DNA of 64,000 bases from the NCBI GenBank assembly GCA_958298945.1, contig OY282606.1:45707920-45771919 (forward strand). The letters run 5' to 3'. Origin of the DNA: Atherix ibis (taxonomy: Eukaryota; Arthropoda; Insecta; Diptera; Athericidae). Positions within the stretch are counted from its first letter, which is position 1; every line of letters begins with the position of its first letter. Of this stretch, positions 10,561 to 19,774 are shown in pieces. The position numbers and the translations under genes were made by a program. Below the pieces are notes generated by a model, which worked only from the letters and a program-made list of their open reading frames with translations, was not told where the DNA came from and searched no databases.

Positions 10561-12635
10561 TTGTTCATTATTTGATCATTCTCCCAGAGAAGACCCCTTG
10601 TGAGATGCTTCGAGAGCTATATTGTTGTTACCTGGGATATTAGTGGCATACCCAACTGCCCTTCTTATTGCACACAACTAGCTATGGAAAGGGATGAGAA
10701 AATTACGCCGCATATTTTACGGGACGTATAACCACAGTTGCCGATCCGGGTGCGAGAGGGAGGTTGGGGGCTCAAGAGAAAAAGTTAATGGATCTCTTTC
10801 TATTTCAGAGATGAATAGGGAAATGGAAGATGCAAATTCTTTTAGAATAGGTGATGAAAGATTTTTGTTTTAGGAGACTATGAAGGGGATATTCAGGAGA
10901 GCAGAGGTTTTTATAAGTTAGGTTAGTGCGGGATGTGAAAAGGTAGTGTAAGACGGAATTTTGACAGCTTTCAATAAAGATAGAGTTCATCGCAGAAGTC
11001 CAGTGATCTCCACTGGATAACCGAATTACAACGGTTAACCGCTATTGCTACTGTAATTCTGAGACATAAAGTAAGGAAAAAGAGACTGCAATTTTGTTCA
11101 ATTTTATTAAATTCTGTAAATTTATGATTACGTTTTTTTCAGAAAAGAAGTATTATTTTAGCTATTGTTTTGTAAAAATTGCTATAGCAGCAACCAGGAC
11201 TTAGGGATGATATGAATTTCCTTTTTGAAAATATTTTTATAGGACTTATTCTTTAATTAGACTAATTTTTAAGAAAGAAATCAACCAAAAATTAGTAGCT
11301 AAAAATTATATTCATTGAGATCGGGTTTTTAACGATAATTTTGACGAATGAATGTAAACCAAATTTTTTTCATGTTTTTTATTTATTTCCAAAAAAAGAA
11401 AAAAATTTACAAAACTTTTTTAGACAATTCAAATGCATTTGGAATTTTATTAATAATAAAAAAATTTTATTTTGTTATATGAATATCCTTTTAGAAGTTT
11501 TCAGAATTAAGTTGCTAATACCCGAGACAGTCCATTAAAACTAATTAACTTAAAAATATTGTCTGCAGCAAACTATGTGGATGGCATTGAAAATGACGAA
11601 TAATGCTTGTATGAATGCATAATCCAAGGACGAAAACGAATTTGCATAGGGGAGAATAAAAACCATCCCTTATGAGACAATGGAATTCGTTCGAATGCAT
11701 TTACACGGTTGTCAATGGTTGTTGGTGGTAACACTAAAAATATCCAAATTAGCAAACCCTACCCTAACAAGAATTGTAGGTTTCTGACTCTAAGTGTTCT
11801 TCTATTATCTCCCACCCCTTCTTCCATTTGATCATTAAAATTTACTTACCCCTTTAGCTTATAGCTGTTTAACAAATTTAAATGAAAAAAAAAATTTGTT
11901 CATTATTTTCAACCCTTTCTGAAGTATTATTGTACTTTTGGTTAGATTCCAACTGAATTTGACTAAAACTATCCCATATGGAAGGTGTATTATCTTCTTT
12001 CAATTAATTAATTGGATTAAGCCTAAGGTTTTAATGAGAAATACTGGATTTTTAGAATATGATAGGCTATGTTTGCAGATAATTTAATTGGTAAATTCTA
12101 AATCTCCAATCTACAGTTCACCCATCTAGCCACAACAAATTTATAAATTCACAATGCGATATTAGTAGGCTCTTAATAGATGAAATTTTTAACTCCAAAC
12201 GTAGTGTATATAAGAAAATAATTAAATTTTCTGACAAGCATAATAAAATTGACACAAGAACACAAAGTTTGAGCCGACATATCCATAAATTAGTATTTTC
12301 TTATTAACTGGTAGATTTGATCAATAGTCTAATAGTCCTTATTATTTGTCGATATCATGAAAAGAAGTCTTGCTTTCTTAGTCTAAGGTGAGGGTTCCTT
12401 GCTAACCGCTTATCAATGCAGAGTCCATTATATCGTAAAATTGGATTCTAAGGACCGTTGGTGCTATATAGATGAGTTTTTGAAGGATCTAAGATCTAAA
12501 TAAAACATCTTAGTGGGATGGTAAATAACAGCTATATCCTGAGCATAGGTAGCAAAAAGAAAAAGTTTCGCAAAATTGTAATATTATCTTAGAATTTTTT
12601 GAAACTTTGAATATATTAATTACAGGATGTTTAAG
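10561..12635. other. no gene recognised
   Basis: Moderate GC to about 11.05 kb, then strongly AT-rich. Short frames at 10805-10990 and 11573-11755 (minus) and 11341-11538 (plus) carry no motif. A LINE remnant before 11 kb is possible but unsupported. Confidence 0.45.
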
Positions 12636-12700
12636 GATATTGTCATAAGCTGCCTATTATTAAAAAAAATTGAGTGTTGTCGCTAGCTAACAATTAGGGC
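12636..12700. repeat. dispersed repeat shared with 15.7 kb
   Basis: The block CTGCCTATTA, A run, GAGTG, CGCTAGCTAACAATTAGGGC recurs with few differences at about 15710-15770 (GTTGCTAGCTAACGATTAGGGC). This ties the start of the duplicated region to an outlying copy 3 kb upstream. Confidence 0.7.
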
Positions 12701-13985
12701 TGATTATTACTTGAGAGTCTTTTGCGTCTTTCAAAAAATTTTGAAGACCTCTTAACGTTTATTTGTTGAAGACCTCTTAACATTTATTTTTTCAAATTAT
12801 TAGTAACCATTAGTTAAGAACTCTCATAATTAGAAGAAAATAATTATTAATAAGTTTTCACAAAAAAATAAGAGTGTCTGTCAGACATTAAAAATTACTT
12901 TTGACGGTATTTTATTAAGGAGGTAGAATTTTTTTAAGGCGGTAGGCCCACGAATACTTTCTTAAATATCTAAATATTCAGATCCATTTTAGACTGCGAT
13001 TTAAAATACACACAATTTTCGAAATTATTTTTTTGTTCAACTTATTGTCAATATTATTTTTTTTACCTTGTTTCGAATGCATAGAAAGTGTTCTTTATTA
13101 TTTTATTTATCCAATCATAAATTAATTGTAATGGTTGGAATTTATTTAAAGAGTATTCTTACTAATAGTTTTTCTAATTTCGTTCCAGTTTTTTGTATTG
13201 TATCAATTTTAAAACGCAATTCCTGAAAACTTTATTAGAAACAGGTAAAAACAAATTGTTTTAATTAATATTCCAGTAAAATATTCAATTAATTTTTAAA
13301 AAACTTCGTTTAAATTTTTATAAAGATTTATTGAAATTATTTCAGAAGATTTTGCATTATCTTTTAAAATATATGATTTTTAATTTTTTATTCATAAATT
13401 TTAATTATTTAACAGCAAATATAAACATTTAAAAAAAAATAATTCTATTTATATCTAACATAATCTGTAAAAATAAGAAAGAATTTTGTTAGTAAATTCA
13501 ATTTGCAAGTTCATTTTCGTTTTGTTAATATTAAACAATATTAAAAAGCGTACAAGCTACACTAGTTATTGTTAAGCACAAATATTATTATTAAGTTTAA
13601 TAATTTATCAAAAAACAATATAAAGATTGAAAGTAAATATATCTCAATGCTCGTATTTGTATTTATTGTTCAATCAACCCACACTCTCTGACCTTATTCG
13701 ATATTCGATATTCGTAAGTTGCTGGTCTTTACCAAAATAACATTTAACGATACTTTCCCAAAAATTTACCAAAACCAATTCTTTTAAGAAAATATTAATT
13801 TCTTACTTATTTTATTCAATTATTTTTAGTCCTCGAATATAAATCCATATTTTTAGTAAATAATTTTTTTTATTAGATCATGTCTTTTAGTTGATTTTTA
13901 TTGAAAATTATTTTTTTTATTTCATCTTATTTTTTAGTCTACACATATGCCATTGATGTATAAAATAACTTATTTGCCGAATGCC
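12701..13985. other. very AT-rich DNA, no gene recognised
   Basis: Long A/T-rich sequence with no legible motif. Confidence 0.5.
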
Positions 13986-13989
13986 CAAT

Positions 13990-14790
13990 AAAAGGATGAC
14001 TCCTCTGACAATACATGATGCGCGTGTCAAATTTTTCCATGACACTTTGGTCTGTATCTTTTTCCATGACACAGTTCAGGCTGTATCTTATTCCATCTTT
14101 TAGCTCTGGAATCATCTTGTGACCTTATTTTCTACGTAGCTCCAGAAAAAGAAGTCCAGTAGTAACAAATCGAAAGATCTCCATCTGACCGTTGGTATTT
14201 TGTAAGATAATGCATCCTGACAATTTCGTTCGCATTAGTGCCATTGTTTCACTCGCTGTTATGACAAGTGGCATCGTTGTTTTTAATACCATATATTATC
14301 CAATTGACAAAAAACAGTTTGTTATCATATTACATTAATGTTCACTATTCACCCTAATAGCCTTATCAGCATCATTTAATGATGAAGTAAGATCCCATGA
14401 CTCCTTCAGGCCGAAAACCGCACTAAGCCTCATTGTTCATTTTTAATAAAAAAATTAATTAAAGTTTTTTTTAATAACTTTTTGACATTATTCAGCCGCA
14501 AATATTTCTCCCAAAATTTGCATCGTAGCACAAGTTGTGTGTGATGTGTCACTGTCTTGTTGGAACCACATGTTCTGTAGGCCTAATTCATCCAATTCGG
14601 ACAGAAAACAGTTTTCCAGCATGTCCCTAAAGCGGTCACCAGTAACTGTTACAACATTGCCTCCAGCATCCTCAAAGAAATATGCACCAACGATGCCGCC
14701 GTCTCAAATGCCGCACCATACAACTTCTCTACGAGGGTATTTTAATATTTGGTGTGTCAGTTGAGGGTTTTCAGTGCCCCAATAGTGGCC
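13990..14790 (-). pseudogene. IS630/Tc1-like transposase relic (C-terminal two thirds)
   Basis: The minus strand reads GHYWGTENPQLTHQ, then YPRREVVWCG, then GIVGAYFFEDAGGNVVTVTG, then DRFRDMLENCF, then GLQNMWFQQDSDTSHTTCAT, and much farther on LLLLDFFFWSYVENKV. These are consecutive blocks of the same superfamily as the copies at 3.9 and 31.6 kb, including the second catalytic D (WFQQD) and the third (LDFF). The middle part is nearly intact over about 90 codons with one stop. A gap of about 240 bp with no match (about 14230-14470) separates it from the C-terminus. The N-terminal half, with the first catalytic block SDEAHF, is missing and replaced by mariner sequence at about 14.79-14.85 kb. 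Confidence 0.8.
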
Positions 14791-14836
14791 ATTCTGTTTT
14801 CAGTGCCCCAATAGAGGGTTTTCAGTGCCCCAATAG
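14768..14836. repeat. threefold repeat of an 18-bp block at the transposase junction
   Basis: TTTTCAGTGCCCCAATAG occurs at 14768-14785, 14797-14814 and 14819-14836. The first and third are followed by TGGCCA-TCTG. The block is the reverse complement of the codons for YWGTENP of the IS630-like transposase, so the repeat was made from transposase coding DNA at the junction with mariner sequence. Confidence 0.9.
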
Positions 14837-14844
14837 TGGCCACT

Positions 14845-15180
14845 CTGCCGACTGGCGATTGGAGTCTGGAGTGTAGTGACGGAGCCATGTTTCATCCATT
14901 GTCACATATCGACGCAAAAATTCGGGTTTATTGCGCTTGAACAGCTCCAAACACTACTCAGAATCATCAACACGTTGTTGTTTTTGGTCGATTGGTTAAG
15001 TAGATTTTTGCAAGAGGCGCCATCTAGACGTCAACCTTATAAACTTTTCAGCCAAACTGTTATTTCCTTCTACAGCAGCAATTTTTCGACCAAACGACCT
15101 ATGCAAAAACACACTGTTAGTTTGAAGTTTCCACCGATCCCGATTTTGCAAGAGCCTGTATATGAAAGTTATCTGAAATA
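14845..15180 (-). pseudogene. mariner transposase fragment (N-terminal half with first D)
   Basis: The minus strand gives DQKQQRVDDSE, then CLELFKRNKPEFLRRYVTMD, then ETWLRHYTP, ending at DSNRQSAEW. This is the mariner block leading into and through the first catalytic aspartate (VDETW-HYTP-T-RQS-QW). One stop lies in the middle. At SAEW the reading passes directly into the IS630-like YWGTENP block. Toward 15.18 kb the N-terminal DNA-binding region is only faintly legible. The second and third catalytic residues of this mariner are absent. It differs from families A, B and C in this window. Confidence 0.75.
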
Positions 15181-16675
15181 AATGTAAAAATTTGAAAATC
15201 TCAGAAATAGTTGTTGTCTGGATTACAATTGAAATACCCTTTAAGATATTTTATAATCAATCTCAAATCGACATTACCTTAATTTCGATAGGTTACTTTT
15301 AGGTTTAAAAAAAAACAGATTAGCTAATGAATGTAAAAAAATATTGAAACTTGCCAGATGTCCATTAAAGAATAATCTTATTTTTAAAATAAATTTCATT
15401 TTTTTGATCATTATAAAACTTTTTAAAAGCTGAAATCTTTTTCATAATGTCTGCATTATCATTAAATCACCTTTTAAGATATTTTATAAACATATTTTTA
15501 CCTAATAAAATGGACCTCAATTTAATATAGGTCTCTAAAAACCGATCAGTAAATGAATATAAAAAATATTGAAACTTCCCAGATGTCCATTAAAGATTTA
15601 TTTTATATTGTAAACAAATTTCTTATCGTCTAACATTTTTTGGATCATTATAACAATGAAAAATTTAGACATTAAATATAATAACTGCAGAACCTCCAAG
15701 GGTAATGCTGTAATCTGCCTATTACTACAAAAAATTAAGTGCGTTGCTAGCTAACGATTAGGGCCATGAAATGTTCAAATGCTCAAGGAGCTTTACGGTT
15801 CTTATTACGACCGTCAAAATCGTTGCAGTCTTTAGAAATGTTTAAGTTAAAAAAATTCAATGTCTGTTGGCTCTCAAGAGTACTAAAGGTCCATTAAACT
15901 TATTTTTGAGGAAATTTTCTATGCAGTTCAAAGATTTTTGTTTTAAAAAAAATTTTATAATTTAAAAAAAATCAAATTAAAACCGATTTCATTTAGAATC
16001 TTGTTTAGTAGCTCGTAAAAGAAAGCTTTTAACATTTTCATTAAATGGCACCTTCATTACCTTCTAACAATTTTTGGGGATTTAGAAAATTTATTTTTCG
16101 GAAAATTTCTATTGTCAATTTTTTTAAAACTCGGATTTAAAAAAATCCAAATTTGTGGTCCAAAATTACTTTTTTTAAAGACCTTTTAAAAGTTGAGATC
16201 TATTTCATAATGTCTGCATTATCATTGAATTACATTTTAAGATATTTTATAAACATACAATATATTTACCTAATAAAATCGACCTCAACTTAATATAGGT
16301 CTTTAAAAACCGATCAGTAAATGAATATAAAAAATATTGAAACTTCCCAGACGTCCATTAAAGATTTATTTATAGAAAAATTTAAATATTGAATATAATA
16401 ACTGCAGAATCTTCAATGATAAAAATTCTAAAGTTTGTTAGATCTCTATAGTAGTAAAGGTCCATTAACCTTAATATTGATTAAATTTTCTATATTTTTG
16501 TTTCAATGTTAATCAAAGAAAAGATTTTATAATAAAAGAGGTTTTATTTTAAAATCTTGCCTACTTGCTTGGAAATTAAAGCTTATAACATTTTAATTAA
16601 TCTGTCTTCTATATTGTCTTCTAACAATTTTTGGAGATTTATAAGATCTATATTTCGGAACATTTCTAGTAACTC

Positions 16676-17134
16676 TAGCCCTCTAGGTAGCACAGGTCGG
16701 CCCCGGTAGCACAGTCAATAGCGTGCTGGGACTACCATCCAAAGGGTCGTGGGTTCGAATCCCACTGTAGAAGCATGGTACCGGACCATTAGGCCACTAA
16801 TGGCTGGGTCGGACCATCAGACCGCTTGAGCAGATGGATGCGAAAGCGTCTGGCGAGGTCTGGTGGCCCGTTAACAAAAATAGGTATAGGTATAGGTAGC
16901 ACAGTCGATAGCGTGCTGGGCTACCAACAAGAGGGACGTGGGTACGATTCCCATTTGCAGCAATAGGGTCCTCTCCTTCCTACGCTAATTACCTACCGCT
17001 TTACTATCTTATTCTTCTTTCATTTCCTTATCCCTTACCTTTCCCTTTCGGACCATCAGACCGCCTGAGCAGATGGATGCAAAATTGCGTCTGGCGAGGT
17101 CTGCTGGCCCGTTAACAAAACAAACAAACAAACA
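16676..17134 (+). mobile_element. dimeric tRNA-derived SINE with target-site duplication
   Basis: Two related monomers lie head to tail. Monomer 1 has an A-box-like TAGCACAGTC (about 16707) and a perfect B box GGTTCGAATCC (16752-16762). Monomer 2 has TAGCACAGTC (about 16897) and GGTACGATTCC (16941-16951), one base off. Both share a body ending CGGACCATCAGACCGC, GAGCAGATGGATGC, GCGTCTGGCGAGGTCTG and GGCCCGTTAAC, followed by an A-rich end, (AAAC)n in the second. An 11-bp direct repeat, TCTAGTAACTC, flanks the pair (16665-16675 and 17135-17145), so the dimer inserted as a single unit by LINE-type retrotransposition. The internal Pol III promoter makes it transcribable by its own signals. It encodes no protein. 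Confidence 0.88.
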
Positions 17135-17154
17135 TCTAGTAACTCAATTTCTTT

Positions 17155-17247
17155 GCGGTTCTCGTCCGATCACCGAAGTTAAGCAGGACTGGCCGTAGTT
17201 AGTACTTGGATGGATGACCGCTTGAGAACACCGCGTGCCGCAGGTTT
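17155..17247 (+). rRNA. 5S rRNA-like sequence, 5'-truncated, part of a retroposon
   Basis: Starts at GGTTCTCGTCCGATCACCGA and continues through AAGTTAAGC, TTAGTACTTGGATGGATGAC and CCGCTTGAGAACACCGCGTG. This follows metazoan 5S rRNA from about base 30 to near its 3' end, and it is followed by a T4 run (17244-17247). The internal control region (A box AAGTTAAGC, intermediate element, C box GGATG-ATGACC) is kept. The first ~30 bases of 5S rRNA are missing, and there is no tandem 5S array here. It is therefore not a working 5S gene; it looks like the Pol III promoter head of the retroposon. Confidence 0.85.
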
Positions 17248-17489
17248 TAACCGTGTGTGTGTCGACCGACGAGCGGGGTTCGATTCCCGCTGCCGCCATC
17301 TCGGCATGGTGCCGGGGTGAGAGGCCGACTACAAGCTTTATATGTATCCGTAGGGTCCCCCCAACGTCACTGGAGGTTACTTCGCTGGCCTGATAAGCCG
17401 CAAGCTATAAAAAACCACGTTATTAAGAAAAGAAACAGCACAAGAAGAATCAACCGGAACGTACCTCAGGCAAAAAACTCATCTGGTTT

Positions 17490-17885
17490 TCATCGAACAG
17501 CCCGAATAGGTACCTGGAACGTGCGGGACTCTCTCCCAAAAACTTCTCGACTGGCTTCTCTCCCAGAAACGCTTACAACCTCGACATCCTGGGAATCTCA
17601 GAGACAAGGTGGAAACATCAAGGGGAGCCCTCACAACGCAGACGGGTAAACAAACACTTCATCTACAGCGGCAACGACAGCGGCCACCACTGTGGAGTCG
17701 GATTGATCCTATCGGCCAACGCAAAAAGAGATCTCTCATGGGCTAAAAACCGGTCTCCAACCGCCTTCCGATAGCCAGGCTCCACTCGAAGTTCCGAAAC
17801 ATCACCATCGTGCAGTGCTTATGCCCCAACCGAAGTAGATGATGACGCCAACAAAAAGAAGCCTTCTACCACCAACTAGAGACGT
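17490..17885 (+). pseudogene. LINE apurinic-type endonuclease fragment
   Basis: Reads RIGTWNVR, then after one frameshift YNLDILGISETRW, then FIYSGNDSGHHCGVGLIL, then YAPTEVDDD and EAFYHQLE. These are ordered blocks of the APE-like endonuclease that LINEs use to nick target DNA: N in TWNVR, E in SETRW, the GVGL strand, and the Y-AP loop. The sequence stops right after the AFY-QLE helix; the later GDFNA and SDH blocks are absent. One frameshift and one stop are visible. It is related to, but distinct from, the endonuclease relic at 51-52.6 kb. Confidence 0.82.
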
Positions 17886-18060
17886 GTATTCTCTGTGCCG
17901 CTATATGCTCCATAGGAGCGACTGTGTCTCATGACTTATAATGTAGAAATGAAACCTGTCAAATAAAAAAAAAATTATTTCTAAAAAGATACAATTTGGT
18001 GGCTTAAAAAGACTTTTTTTAAAAATCTTTTACAAAAGTGGAGATCTTCTTCATAATTTC

Positions 18061-19770
18061 TTATACTTCTTAAGCAAAACGTAATTTCAAAATTTTATTA
18101 TTTCAACAAAAGTATTCAAAAAAAAGTTTTCTTCTTTCTACCAGCAAAATAAAATTTATTTTATCTTTATTAAAAAAAAATAGAACAAAATTTATATTTT
18201 AAGAAAATAACATTGGAAATGAATAAAATTTTAGTCAAAAAATTTTTGACTATTGTTGAATAAAAATATCAGAAGTATTTTTTGGAAAAGTTTCTAGAAA
18301 AAATATATTATTGAGAATATAATAAAATAACCTATAATTAAAGCGCCCTCAAATGTGTAGCCATAAAATTTTCAAATTCAGTCTGGATTCACTTAGAAAT
18401 AATTAAGGCACAAAAATTAAAAATGATATTATATAAAAAATATTCCAATATTTTACAGGTTAAGTATGAAGAACAGTAACTGGAAAAGGATAACCCCTGA
18501 ACAAATTTAAAAAATAACCATAAATTTTCATATGAAATGTAAAATGTTTCTGCCACCGTAAAAAAAAAGAATATAGCACAACAAAATAAAAATTCATTTA
18601 AAAATTTCCCATTTTTAATAAACAAAATTTATATAAATAAAGAAGAAATTATAAATTAAATTTAAGCGTAATTTTATTAAATAAAATGAATGATATCTCA
18701 AAGGAAATTTACGAATGATTGTTCCTCTTCATAAGTAATATATTTTTTTATAGAATTCAAAACTCGTGTGGGCGATAAAAATAAAATTAAATGTATCCTA
18801 CACTCAGACCAGAGACCCTCCTACATGTTTGCCGAACAGTCAAATAAAAAATCCGGAAAGGTCAAATCTGTAACTGTGAATCTGGGATTTGAGTGATTAC
18901 CCATGCATTATTCTACCTACACAGTTTTAAATTGAGTGTGGCAGGAATATATCCTTTCTTCAAAACTTTTAAAAAAAAAAAAAGATGATGAAGGATCTGC
19001 GAAGAGATTTAAAGGTTTTCTTTTTTTGATTTCTTTTGGGTTGAAATAAAATTTGTTAAATATGAAGCCATTCCAAGGAACCAATATTTGGCCTGTTTAA
19101 GTTTTATCTTGAATAAATTTCCAATAATTTCGTATTATTTTATTTTCCTCTGAAAAAGTTTAGCATATTCTCCGTTTGTTGATTTTTTAACGAAATCATT
19201 TCGATGCTTTCAGTTTTTGATGAATACTTACTCAAAATAAATATTTTTATATATAGAATTTTGTTTGTAAGCAATTTTATTCGTAGAAGACTAATTCTTA
19301 ATACTTTTAAATTTATGCAAATTCTATCAATGTTCAAGGGCATGAGGGGATGCGCACAAGAATACATTGATTTATGTAAACACACCAATGTGTAGGTGTG
19401 ATTGCATGTCAGCAGAGCTTATATTACTATTTGATAAAAATAATTGGGGGGCATCCATAATTCACGACAACTAAAATTTTTTAATAAAGCTTCAGATGTC
19501 TAGTCTTTATAAAAACCGACAGTATCGTATTTATTTGCAGTAAAAATTCATAATAATTTTATTTAGCTGAAAATACAAAGGTCACGTACAAATAATTAAC
19601 TCTAATAATAAAATTAAATTTTTTATGAAATTTAGAAATATTTTTAAAATTGTCGTGACTGCAAGAGTAACTCAGCATTTGTAATAATAACTCATGATCG
19701 ATGTACGCGGATATCTATTATGGGTTTCTACTCCCATAATTGGGAATATTTGTTATAAAATTTAACAATT
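18061..19770. other. AT-rich DNA, no gene recognised
   Basis: Short frames at 18389-18625 (minus) and 19140-19395 (both strands) look like chance. No transposon motif or RNA gene is seen. Confidence 0.45.
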
Positions 19771-19774
19771 CTTC

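Larger units (their letters stand above)
17153..17974 (+). mobile_element. composite retroposon: 5S-like head, B box, LINE endonuclease, A-rich tail
   Basis: From left to right: a 5S-rRNA-like segment (17155-17243), a tRNA-like segment with B box GGTTCGATTCC (17277-17287), GC-rich linker sequence, a LINE endonuclease N-terminal coding region (about 17490-17885), a short 3' region, and an A-rich end (AAATAAAAAAAAAA, about 17961-17974). The candidate target duplication ATTTCT is short (17147-17152 and 17977-17982). The unit is much GC-richer than its surroundings, suggesting a fairly recent arrival. There is no reverse-transcriptase sequence, so it could not have moved itself. It may be either the 5' part of a larger LINE joined to its own tail by internal deletion, or a true LINE-dependent hybrid retroposon. 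Confidence 0.7.
15225..18060. repeat. tandemly duplicated non-coding unit (about 770 bp), interrupted by retroposons
   Basis: A segment containing GACCTCAA-TTAATATAGGTCT, then AAAAACCGATCAGTAAATGA, then ATTGAAACTTCCCAGA-GTCC occurs near 15405-15605 and again near 16185-16375, with a more diverged copy at 15225-15380. Downstream parts also repeat: the TCTAACAATTTTTGG-GATTTA block occurs near 16060 and near 16620. A third round starts near 18010 (AAGACTTTTTTTAAA, then GGAGATCTTCTTCATAAT). The second round is split by the SINE (16676-17134) and the composite retroposon (about 17153-17974). No coding potential is seen in the unit. Confidence 0.8.

Noticed and set aside
16694..16765. Functional tRNA gene
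   Set aside because: The B box is perfect, but the sequence does not fold into a plausible acceptor stem and anticodon arm by eye, and it carries a shared SINE body and target duplication.
17155..17247. Functional 5S rRNA gene
   Set aside because: The first ~30 bases of 5S rRNA are absent, several conserved positions differ, and it is fused to retroposon sequence flanked by a short direct repeat.
17257..17649. 130-codon plus-strand open frame considered as a host gene
   Set aside because: It starts inside the B box/tRNA-like part of the retroposon and reaches the endonuclease in frame only for RIGTWNVR; the rest is out of frame. It is retroposon sequence.
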